From: Acidobacteriota bacterium
Lineage (GTDB): Bacteria; Acidobacteriota; Aminicenantia; JBFLYD01
DNA length: 64,000 bases
Assembly (NCBI GenBank): GCA_040756905.1
Contig: JBFLYD010000043.1
Location: 1-64,000 of the forward strand
Direction of reading: 5' to 3'
This document shows positions 36,029-44,756 of this stretch, one piece after another; within the stretch, counting starts at the first letter, position 1; each line of letters opens with the position of its first letter. Below the pieces are notes generated by a model that was given only the letters and a program-made list of their open reading frames with translations, did no database searches and was not told the DNA's origin. The position numbers and the translations under genes were made by a program.

Positions 36029-36141
36029 GACTAACGGACCAGGCATCAGCCGTGCATGGTAGCGTATCGGCTGATGCCGTGGTTAGGCGAGTGCGATAGC
36101 ACCAAAATTTTCCCCCGAAAATTTTACGTATGACGTTAGGC
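36029..36141. other. attC-like recombination site
   Basis: GACTAAC (36029-36035) and GTTAGGC (36082-36088) flank an 11-bp stem GGCATCAGCCG/CGGCTGATGCC with a 15-nt loop and asymmetric spacers, giving about 60 bp. This is the size and plan of an integron attC site (RYYYAAC...GTTRRRY), with one mismatch. A second GTTAGGC is at 36135-36141, next to the 3' end of the transporter gene. No integrase gene is seen. The rest of 35842-36028 holds nothing I recognise. Confidence 0.35.
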
Positions 36142-36152
36142 AGGTGTAAAAA

Positions 36153-36779
36153 TCAACAATCGCATAGTTTCTCTTCCTTTAAGGTGTTGTAACCTTCTTT
36201 TATTAGAAAGACCACAATAACTAATCCAACAATAGGGTCTGCTTGCCATAGTCCGTATAAATAATTCAGTCCTAATCCAATTAACAAAGCAGCGGACAAA
36301 AATACACATGCAAGTGTCTGCTTAGAGTCTGCTACTAAGCTCCTGCTATTTATTGATTTTCCAGTTTGATATTTCATATAAAACAATACTGGCATCACTA
36401 TTATAGAGAGGACAGCAACGATTATTCCTAAAAGACTTGGTTCTGGGATTTCATGGAAGTACAGTTTCTTGATAGATTCATATAAAACATAAGCACTCAG
36501 TATAAAGAAGGTATAAGCAACGAATTTTATCGCTTTTTTCTCAATTTTTTTCTCTTCCTCTTTTGATATTTTTCCGTGTTTTCTAAATCTCCAAATCATC
36601 ACACTTCCTGACGAAGATTCAACAAAACTATCTAGACCAAATCCGACTAATGCTATGCTACCAGCTAATAATCCAGCAAAGATTGATACTATTCCCTCTA
36701 AAATATTGTATCCTACTGTGAAGTATGATAATAAAAGTGCTTTTTTATGAAGTCTTGAATCCATAATATTAGTATCCAT
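36153..36779 (-). CDS. CDF-like cation transporter, short form
   Basis: The 208-residue protein has five or six helices, LVGFGLDSFVESSSGSVMIW in helix 2 and VADSKQTLACVFLSAALL in helix 5. These are metal-site positions of a CDF subgroup lacking the C-terminal cytoplasmic domain. It probably exports a divalent metal. It lies upstream of the mer genes on the same strand but is separated by the attC-like site and the mer promoter. Confidence 0.8.
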   Translation of the reverse strand: MDTNIMDSRLHKKALLLSYFTVGYNILEGIVSIFAGLLAGSIALVGFGLDSFVESSSGSVMIWRFRKHGKISKEEEKKIEKKAIKFVAYTFFILSAYVLYESIKKLYFHEIPEPSLLGIIVAVLSIIVMPVLFYMKYQTGKSINSRSLVADSKQTLACVFLSAALLIGLGLNYLYGLWQADPIVGLVIVVFLIKEGYNTLKEEKLCDC

Positions 36780-37010
36780 TTGTCAATATGACAAAGTATC
36801 TTTAAACGTCCGCCCGACTAATATGTCGCCAAACTTGTTATCTCCGAATTATTTCGCTTTTTGTCCAGCTTCGGGATGGTACCACGAGTAATTTCTGATA
36901 TCCCAACTTTGGCTGAAAAGCCAGAAAAATTCCTAACGGTTAATAATTTTGTAATTTATAACCACCTCTGTTTTTATTGCCATATTTTTCTCTTTCATTT
37001 TTTTGACTTC

Positions 37011-37703
37011 TTATATTATTAACGGAATAAATCGTTTTGTTCGCTTCGCATATTCAAGATACAAAGTTCCAAATTCCTCAACAGCTTGTCGCTCCTCTTG
37101 TTTTGCAAGCCACACATAGGCACCAATCAAGATGGGCCATAAAATTAATGTTACTACTGAAGGCCAGTGCACAATCCATCCAAAGATGAAGAGAAAAATA
37201 CCCATATACTGCGGGTGCCTTATATATCTGTAAATTCCTGTTGTGACTAACCCTTTTGCCCGATGTATCTGTGCCCAACCAATGGCAATCAAAGCAAGCC
37301 CTATGAAACTGATCGCTGTTCCTACCACAGCAGGTTTCAAACCAAATATTTTAAAATCTTCTTCAAATGCCTCTCCAATTCCAGGGATATTTACAAGCGG
37401 TGAAAGGAGAAAAATAATGAGGGGCCAACCAAACATTTCGGTCATAAGAGCAATCACAAAGGCGGCAAATGTCCCGCGTGATTTCCAGATATGTTTTGTT
37501 GGACGGCGAAATGGGAGCAGCGCCAAAAATCCTAAGACGATGAGAATGTTGAGAACAATGAGGCCCGTTTTTCCGAGGGTTTCTCGAATCCAGCGCACTG
37601 TTACAGGCGGTCCTTCTTGACGAGGTAATAGTTCAATAGCGTAAATTGCCACAAAGAGAACAATCGCCAACCACCCTAAGACTGAGACTATTTTTACTTT
37701 CAT
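37011..37703 (-). CDS. ICMT-like membrane methyltransferase
   Basis: The 230-residue protein has about six helices and the family motif RHPQYMGIFLFIFGWIV followed by EERQAVEEFGTLYLEYAKRT, seen in isoprenylcysteine carboxyl methyltransferase-related bacterial proteins. They bind SAM and methylate lipids or small molecules; the substrate is unknown. Codon use appears less AT-rich than neighbours. Confidence 0.8.
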   Translation of the reverse strand: MKVKIVSVLGWLAIVLFVAIYAIELLPRQEGPPVTVRWIRETLGKTGLIVLNILIVLGFLALLPFRRPTKHIWKSRGTFAAFVIALMTEMFGWPLIIFLLSPLVNIPGIGEAFEEDFKIFGLKPAVVGTAISFIGLALIAIGWAQIHRAKGLVTTGIYRYIRHPQYMGIFLFIFGWIVHWPSVVTLILWPILIGAYVWLAKQEERQAVEEFGTLYLEYAKRTKRFIPLII

Positions 37704-37801
37704 TTTTGTTTACTCCCTTTATATTTTAAAATGTATCCATCATTTATTGAAAACTCAATAAATCATTGACTCAATAAAATCAGTGATTCGGTTAATTCCG
37801 G

Positions 37802-38311
37802 TTACGATAACTTCCGAATCTCTGCTTCAAACACTTCTTTTCCTGGGTATCCGACGTATTTCTTGATGATACTACCATTTTTGTCAATTATAAACGTCGT
37901 TGGTATGCCTATGATGCCTCCATAGCTGTTAGCTGTTTCTCCATCATCGAGCACAATGTGGTAGTTAATTTTGTACTCTTTTATAAAGGGTTTAACGTCG
38001 TCCCATCCACCTTTATCCAACGAGACACCAATTATTTCAAGTCCACGATCCTTATAAGTGTTGTACAACTGGATGAAAGCAGGAATTTCAACTCTGCAAG
38101 GAGAGCACCATGTAGCCCAAAAGTTTAATATTACGACCTTGCCGCGGAAATCTTCCAAGCTTATCCGACGACCGTTTGCATCTGGAAGTGTAAAGTTTGG
38201 CGCTTTTGCTAAGTCACTTATTGATTGTTGCGTTTTAGTAGTATTGTACAATGCAACAACTACTAAAACAATTACTGTGATCAAGAGGGTCACTAAGCTA
38301 GCTTTTTTCAT
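37802..38311 (-). CDS. TlpA/ResA-type thiol-disulfide oxidoreductase
   Basis: The 169-residue protein has an N-terminal anchor (VTLLITVIVLVVVALYNTT) and a thioredoxin fold with active site FWATWCSPCR (C69, C72) and cis-proline GIPTTFIID. Such periplasmic proteins keep cytochrome c haem-site cysteines or other thiols reduced. It is followed by the ccdA-type gene on the upstream side (16 nt), which supplies electrons. Confidence 0.93.
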   Translation of the reverse strand: MKKASLVTLLITVIVLVVVALYNTTKTQQSISDLAKAPNFTLPDANGRRISLEDFRGKVVILNFWATWCSPCRVEIPAFIQLYNTYKDRGLEIIGVSLDKGGWDDVKPFIKEYKINYHIVLDDGETANSYGGIIGIPTTFIIDKNGSIIKKYVGYPGKEVFEAEIRKLS

Positions 38312-38326
38312 CCTTACTCTCCATAT

Positions 38327-39061
38327 TTACTTTGCAAATTTACTTAAGAACCAGAGGTAACTGGATAACCTCGACAGGTTGTTTGTCATAATCAGTAAGC
38401 CTATAGTGATAAGAAGCGCTCCGCTAGCTATTTCAACCAGATTAAGACATTTCTTGAACCGCTGGTAGAACTTTAAAAACCCGTTAATGCCTAAGGCAGT
38501 TAATAGAAAAGGTATACACATTCCTGTCGAATATATACTGAGCAACGCTATCCCTTCATAAATTGTTTCTTTCGTGGCTGAATAAGCTAATATGCCACTT
38601 AGTATAGGTCCAATGCAAGGCGTCCAGCCAAATGCAAATGCTAATCCCATAATAAATGAGCTTATTAATTTGCCTGAGGCAGATCGCTTGCCAAGGCTAT
38701 GAAACCTCTTCTCACGGTATAGCATTTCTATTTTGAAGAGCCCCATTAGGTGCAAACCAAAAACCACGATGATAGCTCCAGCTATTGGCCTCAGCAGCGA
38801 GATATCTGACAATAGAAGTTGCCCAAGCCATGTGGTTAGAGCTCCAAGGATTATAAATATAAGTGAGAACCCTATTACAAATGCCGCTGCATTGAAAATG
38901 ATTTGCTTGAGCAGCCCTGCTCCTTTGTTTTCGCTCTTAAGACGTTCTATCGATACCCCTGATAGTAAAGACAAGTAACCTGGAACCAAGGGCAAAACGC
39001 ATGGTGATAGAAACGATATTACACCAGCTAGAAATGCTGCTGGAATTGATACATCGGCCAT
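38327..39061 (-). CDS. ccdA: CcdA-type electron-transfer membrane protein
   Basis: The protein has six helices with LSPCVLPLVPGYLSLLSG and FGWTPCIGPILSG; the two in-membrane cysteines carry reducing equivalents from thioredoxin to periplasmic TlpA/ResA partners. I use the ATG at 39061 (MADVSIP; GAGG 9 nt upstream) rather than 39076, which lacks a ribosome-binding site. Confidence 0.93.
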   Translation of the reverse strand: MADVSIPAAFLAGVISFLSPCVLPLVPGYLSLLSGVSIERLKSENKGAGLLKQIIFNAAAFVIGFSLIFIILGALTTWLGQLLLSDISLLRPIAGAIIVVFGLHLMGLFKIEMLYREKRFHSLGKRSASGKLISSFIMGLAFAFGWTPCIGPILSGILAYSATKETIYEGIALLSIYSTGMCIPFLLTALGINGFLKFYQRFKKCLNLVEIASGALLITIGLLIMTNNLSRLSSYLWFLSKFAK

Positions 39062-39062
39062 T

Positions 39063-39272
39063 CTAATTAACCTCATAGATTTGATATTTTGTCACGATTG
39101 AAACTACTTCAAGCAAGAGCTGCGGGGCACTAACTATTACGATAATAACGGAGCCTTGAGCTTGAGTTCCAGCAATTGTCAATGAAGAGCTCTTGCTCAG
39201 AAAAATAAGTACCCTTCCTATCTTCACTGAAGGCTTGCCTGAGAATAATTTCTTCGGATCGCTTCTCAACAT
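39063..39272 (-). CDS. Small ORF ahead of ccdA, doubtful
   Basis: The 69-codon frame has its stop 1 nt before the chosen ccdA ATG. The product has one hydrophobic stretch (SVIIVIVSAPQLLLEVVSIV) and no family I know. It may be the remnant of a larger upstream gene, or a coupled leader cistron. Confidence 0.3.
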   Translation of the reverse strand: MLRSDPKKLFSGKPSVKIGRVLIFLSKSSSLTIAGTQAQGSVIIVIVSAPQLLLEVVSIVTKYQIYEVN

Positions 39273-39548
39273 TAATGCCCTATGATTGCCCTGAGCATCT
39301 TTATAAAATTTAGAGTGTCTATTTTTTTATATTGTACTACATTTTTAAGTTTTTTTCTTCATCCTGTCAGAGGAAATAAGACCGTAGCATACAGGCTGGG
39401 TTAAGTGAAGTTGATAATTCTTTTCCCATTCCATTATCCACTCTTTCATAACGCCCAGCGGTTTGTGACCTCCACTTAAGGGGGATGTGACATAAGCCCT
39501 TGCATAAACCGCCTCTTATGTGATGTGTTCTGCAAGCCTCAAATGTTC
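39273..39548. other. Gap with no gene; inverted repeat AGCGGTTT/AAACCGCC
   Basis: A T-rich stretch (39316-39358) is followed by CGCCCAGCGGTTTGTG and, about 45 bp on, TTGCATAAACCGCCTC. These form an 8-bp inverted pair of the kind found near cassette boundaries. I see no coding sequence. Confidence 0.35.
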
Positions 39549-40013
39549 TTACTTTTGTTTCCGTATCCAAATTCCTTTCTCTTCTTCCCACCTATAACGA
39601 GCTTTGCCATCTTCCTTGTGGATGGTGATTTCTCTTACCTCCAAGCCTCGTTCTGTATCTTCCATGAAGATATCAAGGTCGTATGAATGGTTATCAGGCG
39701 TCTTAAAATCCGCACAGGCAAAATAAAGACCTTTCTTCACCATTGAGAGGCGGTCATCATGAACTTTCACTAAGGTGAGCATGAGAGGTTTCTTGGAAAG
39801 ATTGTCATAAAATAAGAAAAATCCACCCTTGAGTTCAGTGTCTTTTTGAACATAATCTTTAATCGCCGTGGTAAGGGACTCCTTGGTCAATCCAAGTCTT
39901 TTAGCACCTGGATGTTCCTGTGTCCCCATCGCAACTGGAATGGCGAATACAATAACCATTATCAGTAAACCACTCTTCCAGTTGTTTTTAAGGAAACTAT
40001 TTAAGTCAATCAT
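39549..40013 (-). CDS. Exported protein of unknown function
   Basis: The 154-residue protein begins MIDLNSFLKNNWKSGLLIMV; GGAGG precedes the ATG by about 7 nt. The signal peptide is followed by a compact alpha/beta domain (KGGFFLFYDNLSKKPLMLTL, YDLDIFMEDTERGLEVREIT, ARYRWEEEKGIWIRK). It is encoded 56 bp after the diheme cytochrome on the same strand, so a periplasmic redox or metal role is possible. Family not recognised. Confidence 0.6.
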   Translation of the reverse strand: MIDLNSFLKNNWKSGLLIMVIVFAIPVAMGTQEHPGAKRLGLTKESLTTAIKDYVQKDTELKGGFFLFYDNLSKKPLMLTLVKVHDDRLSMVKKGLYFACADFKTPDNHSYDLDIFMEDTERGLEVREITIHKEDGKARYRWEEEKGIWIRKQK

Positions 40014-40069
40014 TTCTATCACCTCCTTTCTCAATTGGAAATTCTTTATCTATGGTTAGGTAACATCCC

Positions 40070-40732
40070 CTATTTCCCCTTTCTCATTCTCATCATCATG
40101 GGGCACATCTCTCCCATCGTCGGACGAGCAGGTTCCCCTTTCCCCTCCAATGACTCCACGAAAGCATAAAGTGCCTCTCTCTCAGAGGAAGTGAAGTGGT
40201 CGAAGGATGGCATGTAACAAATACCAGTCTCCAGAATCCTGAAGAATTCTTCCTTTGCAAACCGCTTCGTTGCCCCTGCTAAAGGCGCAGGCTCCATCAT
40301 CCAAACATTAGGGGGCTTAGGGTCATTAGTACTCGCTCGATGACATGACGCACAGTTACTCTTGAATATCCTCTCTCCCAGTCCCGTGGTTGATATCGCA
40401 ACGGACTGAGGCTTCTCATCAAGCAGAAAGGCGATGATGGCCGTCTTCTCTTGCGGAGTAAGATGGAAGAAGGCAGGCATCTTACCCTTACCTTTATCAA
40501 TTATCTCTTGAATCTCTCTTTTTGAGAGTTTTTCTTCGATGTTCAACAATGATGGATAATATGGTGGATTTCCTGTGCGATCTGCTCCATGGCAACCGGC
40601 ACAGTTCAACCGGTAGATATCTTTTCCTGTGATAATGGCATCTTGATTCGAGCTTGTTATGGCCGTCAGCACGATGATCGACAAGATAAATGACGGAGCG
40701 ATGAGCGTTACTAATCTTTGCATTTTCGTCAT
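40070..40732 (-). CDS. Diheme c-type cytochrome with Met-rich tail
   Basis: The 220-residue protein has a signal peptide and two class I cytochrome c domains: CAGCH at 44-48 with ligand Met in KGKMPAFF, and CASCH at 127-131 with CYMPSFD. The tail EMCPMMMRMRKGK is unusually Met-rich and could bind copper. Excellent AGGAGG upstream. It is a periplasmic electron carrier; its partner is not obvious, though TlpA and CcdA nearby would serve its maturation. Confidence 0.88.
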   Translation of the reverse strand: MTKMQRLVTLIAPSFILSIIVLTAITSSNQDAIITGKDIYRLNCAGCHGADRTGNPPYYPSLLNIEEKLSKREIQEIIDKGKGKMPAFFHLTPQEKTAIIAFLLDEKPQSVAISTTGLGERIFKSNCASCHRASTNDPKPPNVWMMEPAPLAGATKRFAKEEFFRILETGICYMPSFDHFTSSEREALYAFVESLEGKGEPARPTMGEMCPMMMRMRKGK

Positions 40733-40853
40733 CTCCTCCTCTGGCAGAATGTCAGAGATTCCCTTGGTTCGACAAATTTTGTCATATTTTACCTCTTTTT
40801 TGTTTCATATTGAAAAGACACGGAGACAAATGAAAATGTTACGCTTGGAACGA

Positions 40854-41714
40854 TTATAGCGCATTTTCATTCATCCAATCACACCCCGGGCCCCATCGCC
40901 ACTTCTTAGAGCGATGCTTTTCCTGACGCTGTATAGAGGGAGAATGCTTTGGCATTTGTTCCATCTCCTCATCCATCATTCTCCTTATCCAGCGACTACG
41001 CATATCGCACATCCTTCTCGCTTCATCTACAATTTCCCGGCTCACTGGATCAACCTGGGGGCGAATTTTCTCTAACACCTCCTTTTGATAAGCATTGAAA
41101 TGGTCTAATTTAGCGAAAAAAATAGGTGCTTTTTCACTCGGTATCTTGCTCTCCTCCAAAGCCATCTTTGCCTCATCAAGCATTGCTTTTAAAAGTTCTA
41201 TGTCAAGTGTACCAGAACGCTGGAGAAGATGGGTCATTTCCCTCAGACGTTCATCTGAAAAAGTAAGCCGAAGTTCTGCTTTCTTTTCAGAATCAAATGT
41301 AAGGAAAAATTTCACTTTTTCAGTTGCTATCTTTATGGGATACAAAATCTCTCCAGGCGTAGTGTTGGCAGAAATAGCAATTGCTCCCCAACTAATCAAA
41401 ATTAAGACAAAGAATCCAATCACAGCTCTTAAGAGTAAAGGATGAGGAAAGAGAAGCCAGTTAATTTTTTTTGTCCTTTCTTTTTGCTTTACTAATTTTT
41501 CACCCGCGATTTCGCCAACTTTCACCAGGGTATAATATAATGCCTCTGGATTAGATTCTGGTTTTGGAGTTTTTTCTATAATCTGTACCATTTCAAGAAG
41601 GGGTTTTAACTCAGAAGAGAATTGAAGATATCTCTTAAGACAATCCTCAATTCTTTTGCCTTGCTGCAATTCTTCTATACATTTTTCCAATATAATCTCC
41701 AAATCCTCTTTCAT
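40854..41714 (-). CDS. DUF5667-type membrane protein, putative sigma-factor partner
   Basis: The 286-residue protein has a cytoplasmic helical part of about 95 residues, one membrane helix (LLLRAVIGFFVLILISWGA), then extracytoplasmic NTTPGEILYPIKIATEKVKF, the core of DUF5667, and a helical His/Trp-rich tail. Its ATG overlaps the sigma gene stop by 4 nt, the usual position of an anti-sigma factor, although no zinc anti-sigma (HxxxCxxC) motif is seen. Confidence 0.8.
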   Translation of the reverse strand: MKEDLEIILEKCIEELQQGKRIEDCLKRYLQFSSELKPLLEMVQIIEKTPKPESNPEALYYTLVKVGEIAGEKLVKQKERTKKINWLLFPHPLLLRAVIGFFVLILISWGAIAISANTTPGEILYPIKIATEKVKFFLTFDSEKKAELRLTFSDERLREMTHLLQRSGTLDIELLKAMLDEAKMALEESKIPSEKAPIFFAKLDHFNAYQKEVLEKIRPQVDPVSREIVDEARRMCDMRSRWIRRMMDEEMEQMPKHSPSIQRQEKHRSKKWRWGPGCDWMNENAL

Positions 41715-42250
41715 TTTATATTACCTTCTTTGAATATATTCCTTAGATTCTTCAAGGCTCTAAATTGCAATGCCCTTATTGCTTCCTTTGATTTATTCAT
41801 TATTTGTGAGATCTCGTCATTGCTAAATCCGTTTATGAATTTGAGAGTAATCATCTCTTGTTGTTCATTGCTCAATTTATTTATTGCTTTTTTTAATTCC
41901 TTTTGAGTTAAATTATCTTCCAATCGAGCTTTGGGTTCTTCTCTTTGCTCTACCAGATCCTCTGTTAAGGGAATCTTCTTTTGAATTCCTCGACGCCGAT
42001 AATAATCAATAACTAAATTTGAGGTAATTTTGAAAATCCATGCCTGGAAAGATCCCTTCTGCTTTTCAATAGTTTTAATCATTTTTACAAAAACTTCGCT
42101 AACAATATCCTCGGCATCTTCTTTGGTGTTAACCCTATAATATACAAACCTGTGGACTTTAGGATAAAAATGTTCACAAAGTTTTGCCAGAGCCTCTGCA
42201 TCATAATTTTTTGCTTGCTCTACAAGGGCAAGAAGCTCATTATTGTCCAA
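41711..42250 (-). CDS. ECF RNA polymerase sigma factor
   Basis: The 179-residue protein has region 2 (VHRFVYYRVNTKEDAEDIVS, VFVKMIKTIEKQKGSFQAWI, YYRRRGIQKK) and region 4 (LSNEQQEMITLKFINGFSND, SKEAIRALQFRALKNLR). TTG start likely. It directs transcription in response to envelope signals, probably with the coupled DUF5667 protein. Confidence 0.92.
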   Translation of the reverse strand: MDNNELLALVEQAKNYDAEALAKLCEHFYPKVHRFVYYRVNTKEDAEDIVSEVFVKMIKTIEKQKGSFQAWIFKITSNLVIDYYRRRGIQKKIPLTEDLVEQREEPKARLEDNLTQKELKKAINKLSNEQQEMITLKFINGFSNDEISQIMNKSKEAIRALQFRALKNLRNIFKEGNIK

Positions 42251-42396
42251 CTTTAAACCTGCTCTGATCTTCTTGCCCTTTCCATATTATAAGACGTATA
42301 AGGGTTAAAATCGTTACACATATTTTTTCACTCCAAGGACCGATCGTTTCATTAATTGCAGAAAAATAGGGCCAACATGAGGAATGCCCTATCTTC

Positions 42397-43578
42397 CTAC
42401 ATCTCCACTGAAAGAGCTACTGAGCCCCCACCTCCGAGGCAGAGAGCTGCTAATCCTTTTTTTGCTTTCCTGTCCTTCATAGCATAGATTAATGTCGTTA
42501 ATATTCTTGCTCCTGATGCTCCTATCGGATGACCCAAAGCCACTGCTCCTCCATTAACATTTACTCTGTCCCAATCCCAGCCCAATTCTTTCCCATCCGC
42601 AAGAACCTGGGCTGAAAAGGCCTCATTTATCTCGATCAAATCAAAATAATCAATGTCCTTTCCTATTTTTCTCAGAAGATTATTCACAGCTTTTACCGGT
42701 GCATAAAAAAGCATCTTTGGTTCTACAAATCCTGTTGCATAAAAGGTTATAAAAGCAATAGGTTCAATTTTTAATTCTTTTGCTCTGTCCTCACTCAGAA
42801 TGACCAAAGCAGAGGCACCATCATTAACAGAGGGCGCATTACCTGCTGTAATTGTCCCATCAGGCTTGAATGCAGGCCTTAGCTTTGAAAGTTTCTCAAC
42901 AGATGTATCAGCTCTTGGTCCTTCATCTGTATCAAACTTAATAGGCTCTCCTTTTTTTTGAGGAATCTCCACTGGAATTATTTCCTCCTTGAATTTTCCC
43001 TCTCTAATTGCTATTAAAGCTTTCTGGTGGGAATTAAAAGCAAATTGATCCTGTTCTTCCCTTGAAATTTTTGAATTTTCTGCAGTGAATTCTCCAAGCA
43101 TTCCCATATGTTTATTTTCAAATGAATCCCACAATCCATCATAAATCATCAAATCAATAAGCTCTCCATGACCCATTCTATAGCCTGTCCTAGCTCGTTG
43201 AAGTATATAAGGACAGTTACTCATCGACTCCATACCTCCAGCGATAAAAATATCTCCATCTCCTGCTTTTATTGCCTGAACTGCAAGCATAACAGCTTTT
43301 AACCCAGAGCCACAAACCTTATTGATCGTCAGGGATGGGACTTCTCCTGGGATTCCAGCTTTTATTGCAGCCTGTCTTGCAGGAGCCTGGCCAATTCCTG
43401 CTGAGACAACATTTCCCATTATCACCTCATCTATAATTTTTGGGTCAATAGTAGCTCTTCTCACTGCTTCTTTTATTACAATAGCTCCCAGTTCAACCGC
43501 ACTTAGAGGAGCTAAAGCCCCCAAGAAATTTCCTATTGCTGTTCTCACAGCACTTATGATTACTGCATTTTTACCCAT
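42397..43578 (-). CDS. Acetyl-CoA C-acetyltransferase (thiolase)
   Basis: The 393-residue protein has nucleophile Cys in INKVCGSGLKAVML (about 90), EINEAFSAQ, ALGHPIGASGARI and the second Cys in AALCLGGGGSVALS. It condenses or cleaves acetoacetyl-CoA. AAGGAGG precedes the ATG. Its promoter region abuts REP palindrome B3. It is monocistronic, with no PHB or fatty-acid partners beside it. Confidence 0.95.
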   Translation of the reverse strand: MGKNAVIISAVRTAIGNFLGALAPLSAVELGAIVIKEAVRRATIDPKIIDEVIMGNVVSAGIGQAPARQAAIKAGIPGEVPSLTINKVCGSGLKAVMLAVQAIKAGDGDIFIAGGMESMSNCPYILQRARTGYRMGHGELIDLMIYDGLWDSFENKHMGMLGEFTAENSKISREEQDQFAFNSHQKALIAIREGKFKEEIIPVEIPQKKGEPIKFDTDEGPRADTSVEKLSKLRPAFKPDGTITAGNAPSVNDGASALVILSEDRAKELKIEPIAFITFYATGFVEPKMLFYAPVKAVNNLLRKIGKDIDYFDLIEINEAFSAQVLADGKELGWDWDRVNVNGGAVALGHPIGASGARILTTLIYAMKDRKAKKGLAALCLGGGGSVALSVEM

Positions 43579-43594
43579 ATTATTCCCTCCTTAT

Positions 43595-44678
43595 AAAAAT
43601 GCAAAAAAATGGGGTCAGGTCTCATTTTTTGCATTTTTTATTAAAATATTATCGCGAATATTTTCAATCTTGCTTTTAAACTTTTCATTACTTAACATCA
43701 ATTTTTCTATTTCTTTAATGTGTCGACTTATTACAGAATAATGAATTCCAAAAAATGATTTTATCTCGTTTAAATTTAATCCATTTATTTCTCTTAATAA
43801 ATACATTGCAATTTTTTTCTTAATCTTTTTTTCTTTCTCTTTAAATTCATTATTTAAAATATTCATAATTCCTACTACGGGTAATGGAGAAAGTTTTTTT
43901 AATTCTTTTTTAGGTGAAATCTCCTTTTTCTTTTTTTTAGCAAAAATACTCTTCATTTTATTTACAAATGCATCATTCCCAAGAAAACTTTGAGCTTTTA
44001 AATTTCTAAACGGATTTATTACAGGAGATCTAATTCCATCCATTATGAATTTATTGAATTTTTCAATGGAGCTTTCAATATTTTCAGAAAATAGACTTAA
44101 GACTTCCTCTCTTTTTAACCATGGAATATTTTCTCTCCTTATATAAGTTTTATAACTGCTCCAGGGATAATCAGCTATATCATCAACGAGTTTTGCTCTT
44201 ACAGGATTTAAATGGAGGTATCTTACTAATTCTAATAAATAAGAATCTTTCTCTACGAGGATACTTTTATATCTACCCTGTAAAAGAGGCCCTACTCTAT
44301 TATATTCTTTATTAAAATAAGTTATATAGCTCGAATTCAAATCATGCATCATCTTACTTAAATTTCCTAAACGAGTTTCTAATAAAAGATGATAATGATT
44401 ATCCATTAAAACATAAGCATAAAGATTTATGGAATACCTTTCGACCATTTTTTTAAGCAATTTTAGAAATATTCTATAATCTTTGTCATTCAGAAATATT
44501 TTCCTTTTTTCTATCCCTCTGGAAGTTATGTGATAAAAAGCGCCTGGGAATTCAATTCTTAATGGTCGTGCCATTTTGAATGACGATTTTACAGGATAAA
44601 AAAATAAAACACAATACAAAATTTATTTTTCTCAAAAATGCAAAAAATGAGACCTGACCCCATTTTTTTGCATTTTTT
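43595..44678 (-). mobile_element. REP-associated transposase element with palindromic ends B3 and B4
   Basis: Two inverted copies of one palindrome, B3 (43595-43639; GGGGTCAGGTCTC) and B4 (44634-44678; GAGACCTGACCCC), bracket the transposase gene. The transposase stop codon lies inside B3. Each copy is itself palindromic through AAAAATGCAAAA and TTTTGCATTTTT arms. Orphan copies are at 2611-2655 and 4973-5019. Confidence 0.85.
43615..44574 (-). CDS. REP-associated tyrosine transposase (Y1/HUH family)
   Basis: The 319-residue protein starts MARPLRIEFPGAFYHITSRG (ATG 44574). It has the metal-binding HUH in MDNHYHLLLE and the catalytic tyrosine in LVRYLHLNPVRA. The C-terminal part adds a helix-turn-helix (NLNEIKSFFGIHYSVISRHI) as in many RAYTs. 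Such enzymes cut and join single-stranded REP hairpins and spread REP sequences without moving themselves as a classical IS. Confidence 0.92.
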   Translation of the reverse strand: MARPLRIEFPGAFYHITSRGIEKRKIFLNDKDYRIFLKLLKKMVERYSINLYAYVLMDNHYHLLLETRLGNLSKMMHDLNSSYITYFNKEYNRVGPLLQGRYKSILVEKDSYLLELVRYLHLNPVRAKLVDDIADYPWSSYKTYIRRENIPWLKREEVLSLFSENIESSIEKFNKFIMDGIRSPVINPFRNLKAQSFLGNDAFVNKMKSIFAKKKKKEISPKKELKKLSPLPVVGIMNILNNEFKEKEKKIKKKIAMYLLREINGLNLNEIKSFFGIHYSVISRHIKEIEKLMLSNEKFKSKIENIRDNILIKNAKNET

Positions 44679-44690
44679 CCCATTCTTGAT

Positions 44691-44719
44691 TTGACAATGA
44701 AGAAAAAATTTAATATATT
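44691..44719 (+). promoter_or_regulatory. Strong sigma-70 promoter of rpsU
   Basis: TTGACA (44691-44696), 17-bp spacer, TATATT (44714-44719), 13 bp after palindrome B4. Ribosome-binding site AAGGGGGTG is at 44741-44750. Confidence 0.75.
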
Positions 44720-44756
44720 TCATCTTTAAATTTTAAAAGAAAAGGGGGTGCTATAA

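Noticed and set aside
39367-39591. Frame of 74 codons after the exported protein gene
   Set aside because: Low-complexity product, no ribosome-binding site, overlaps the 3' end of the better-supported gene.
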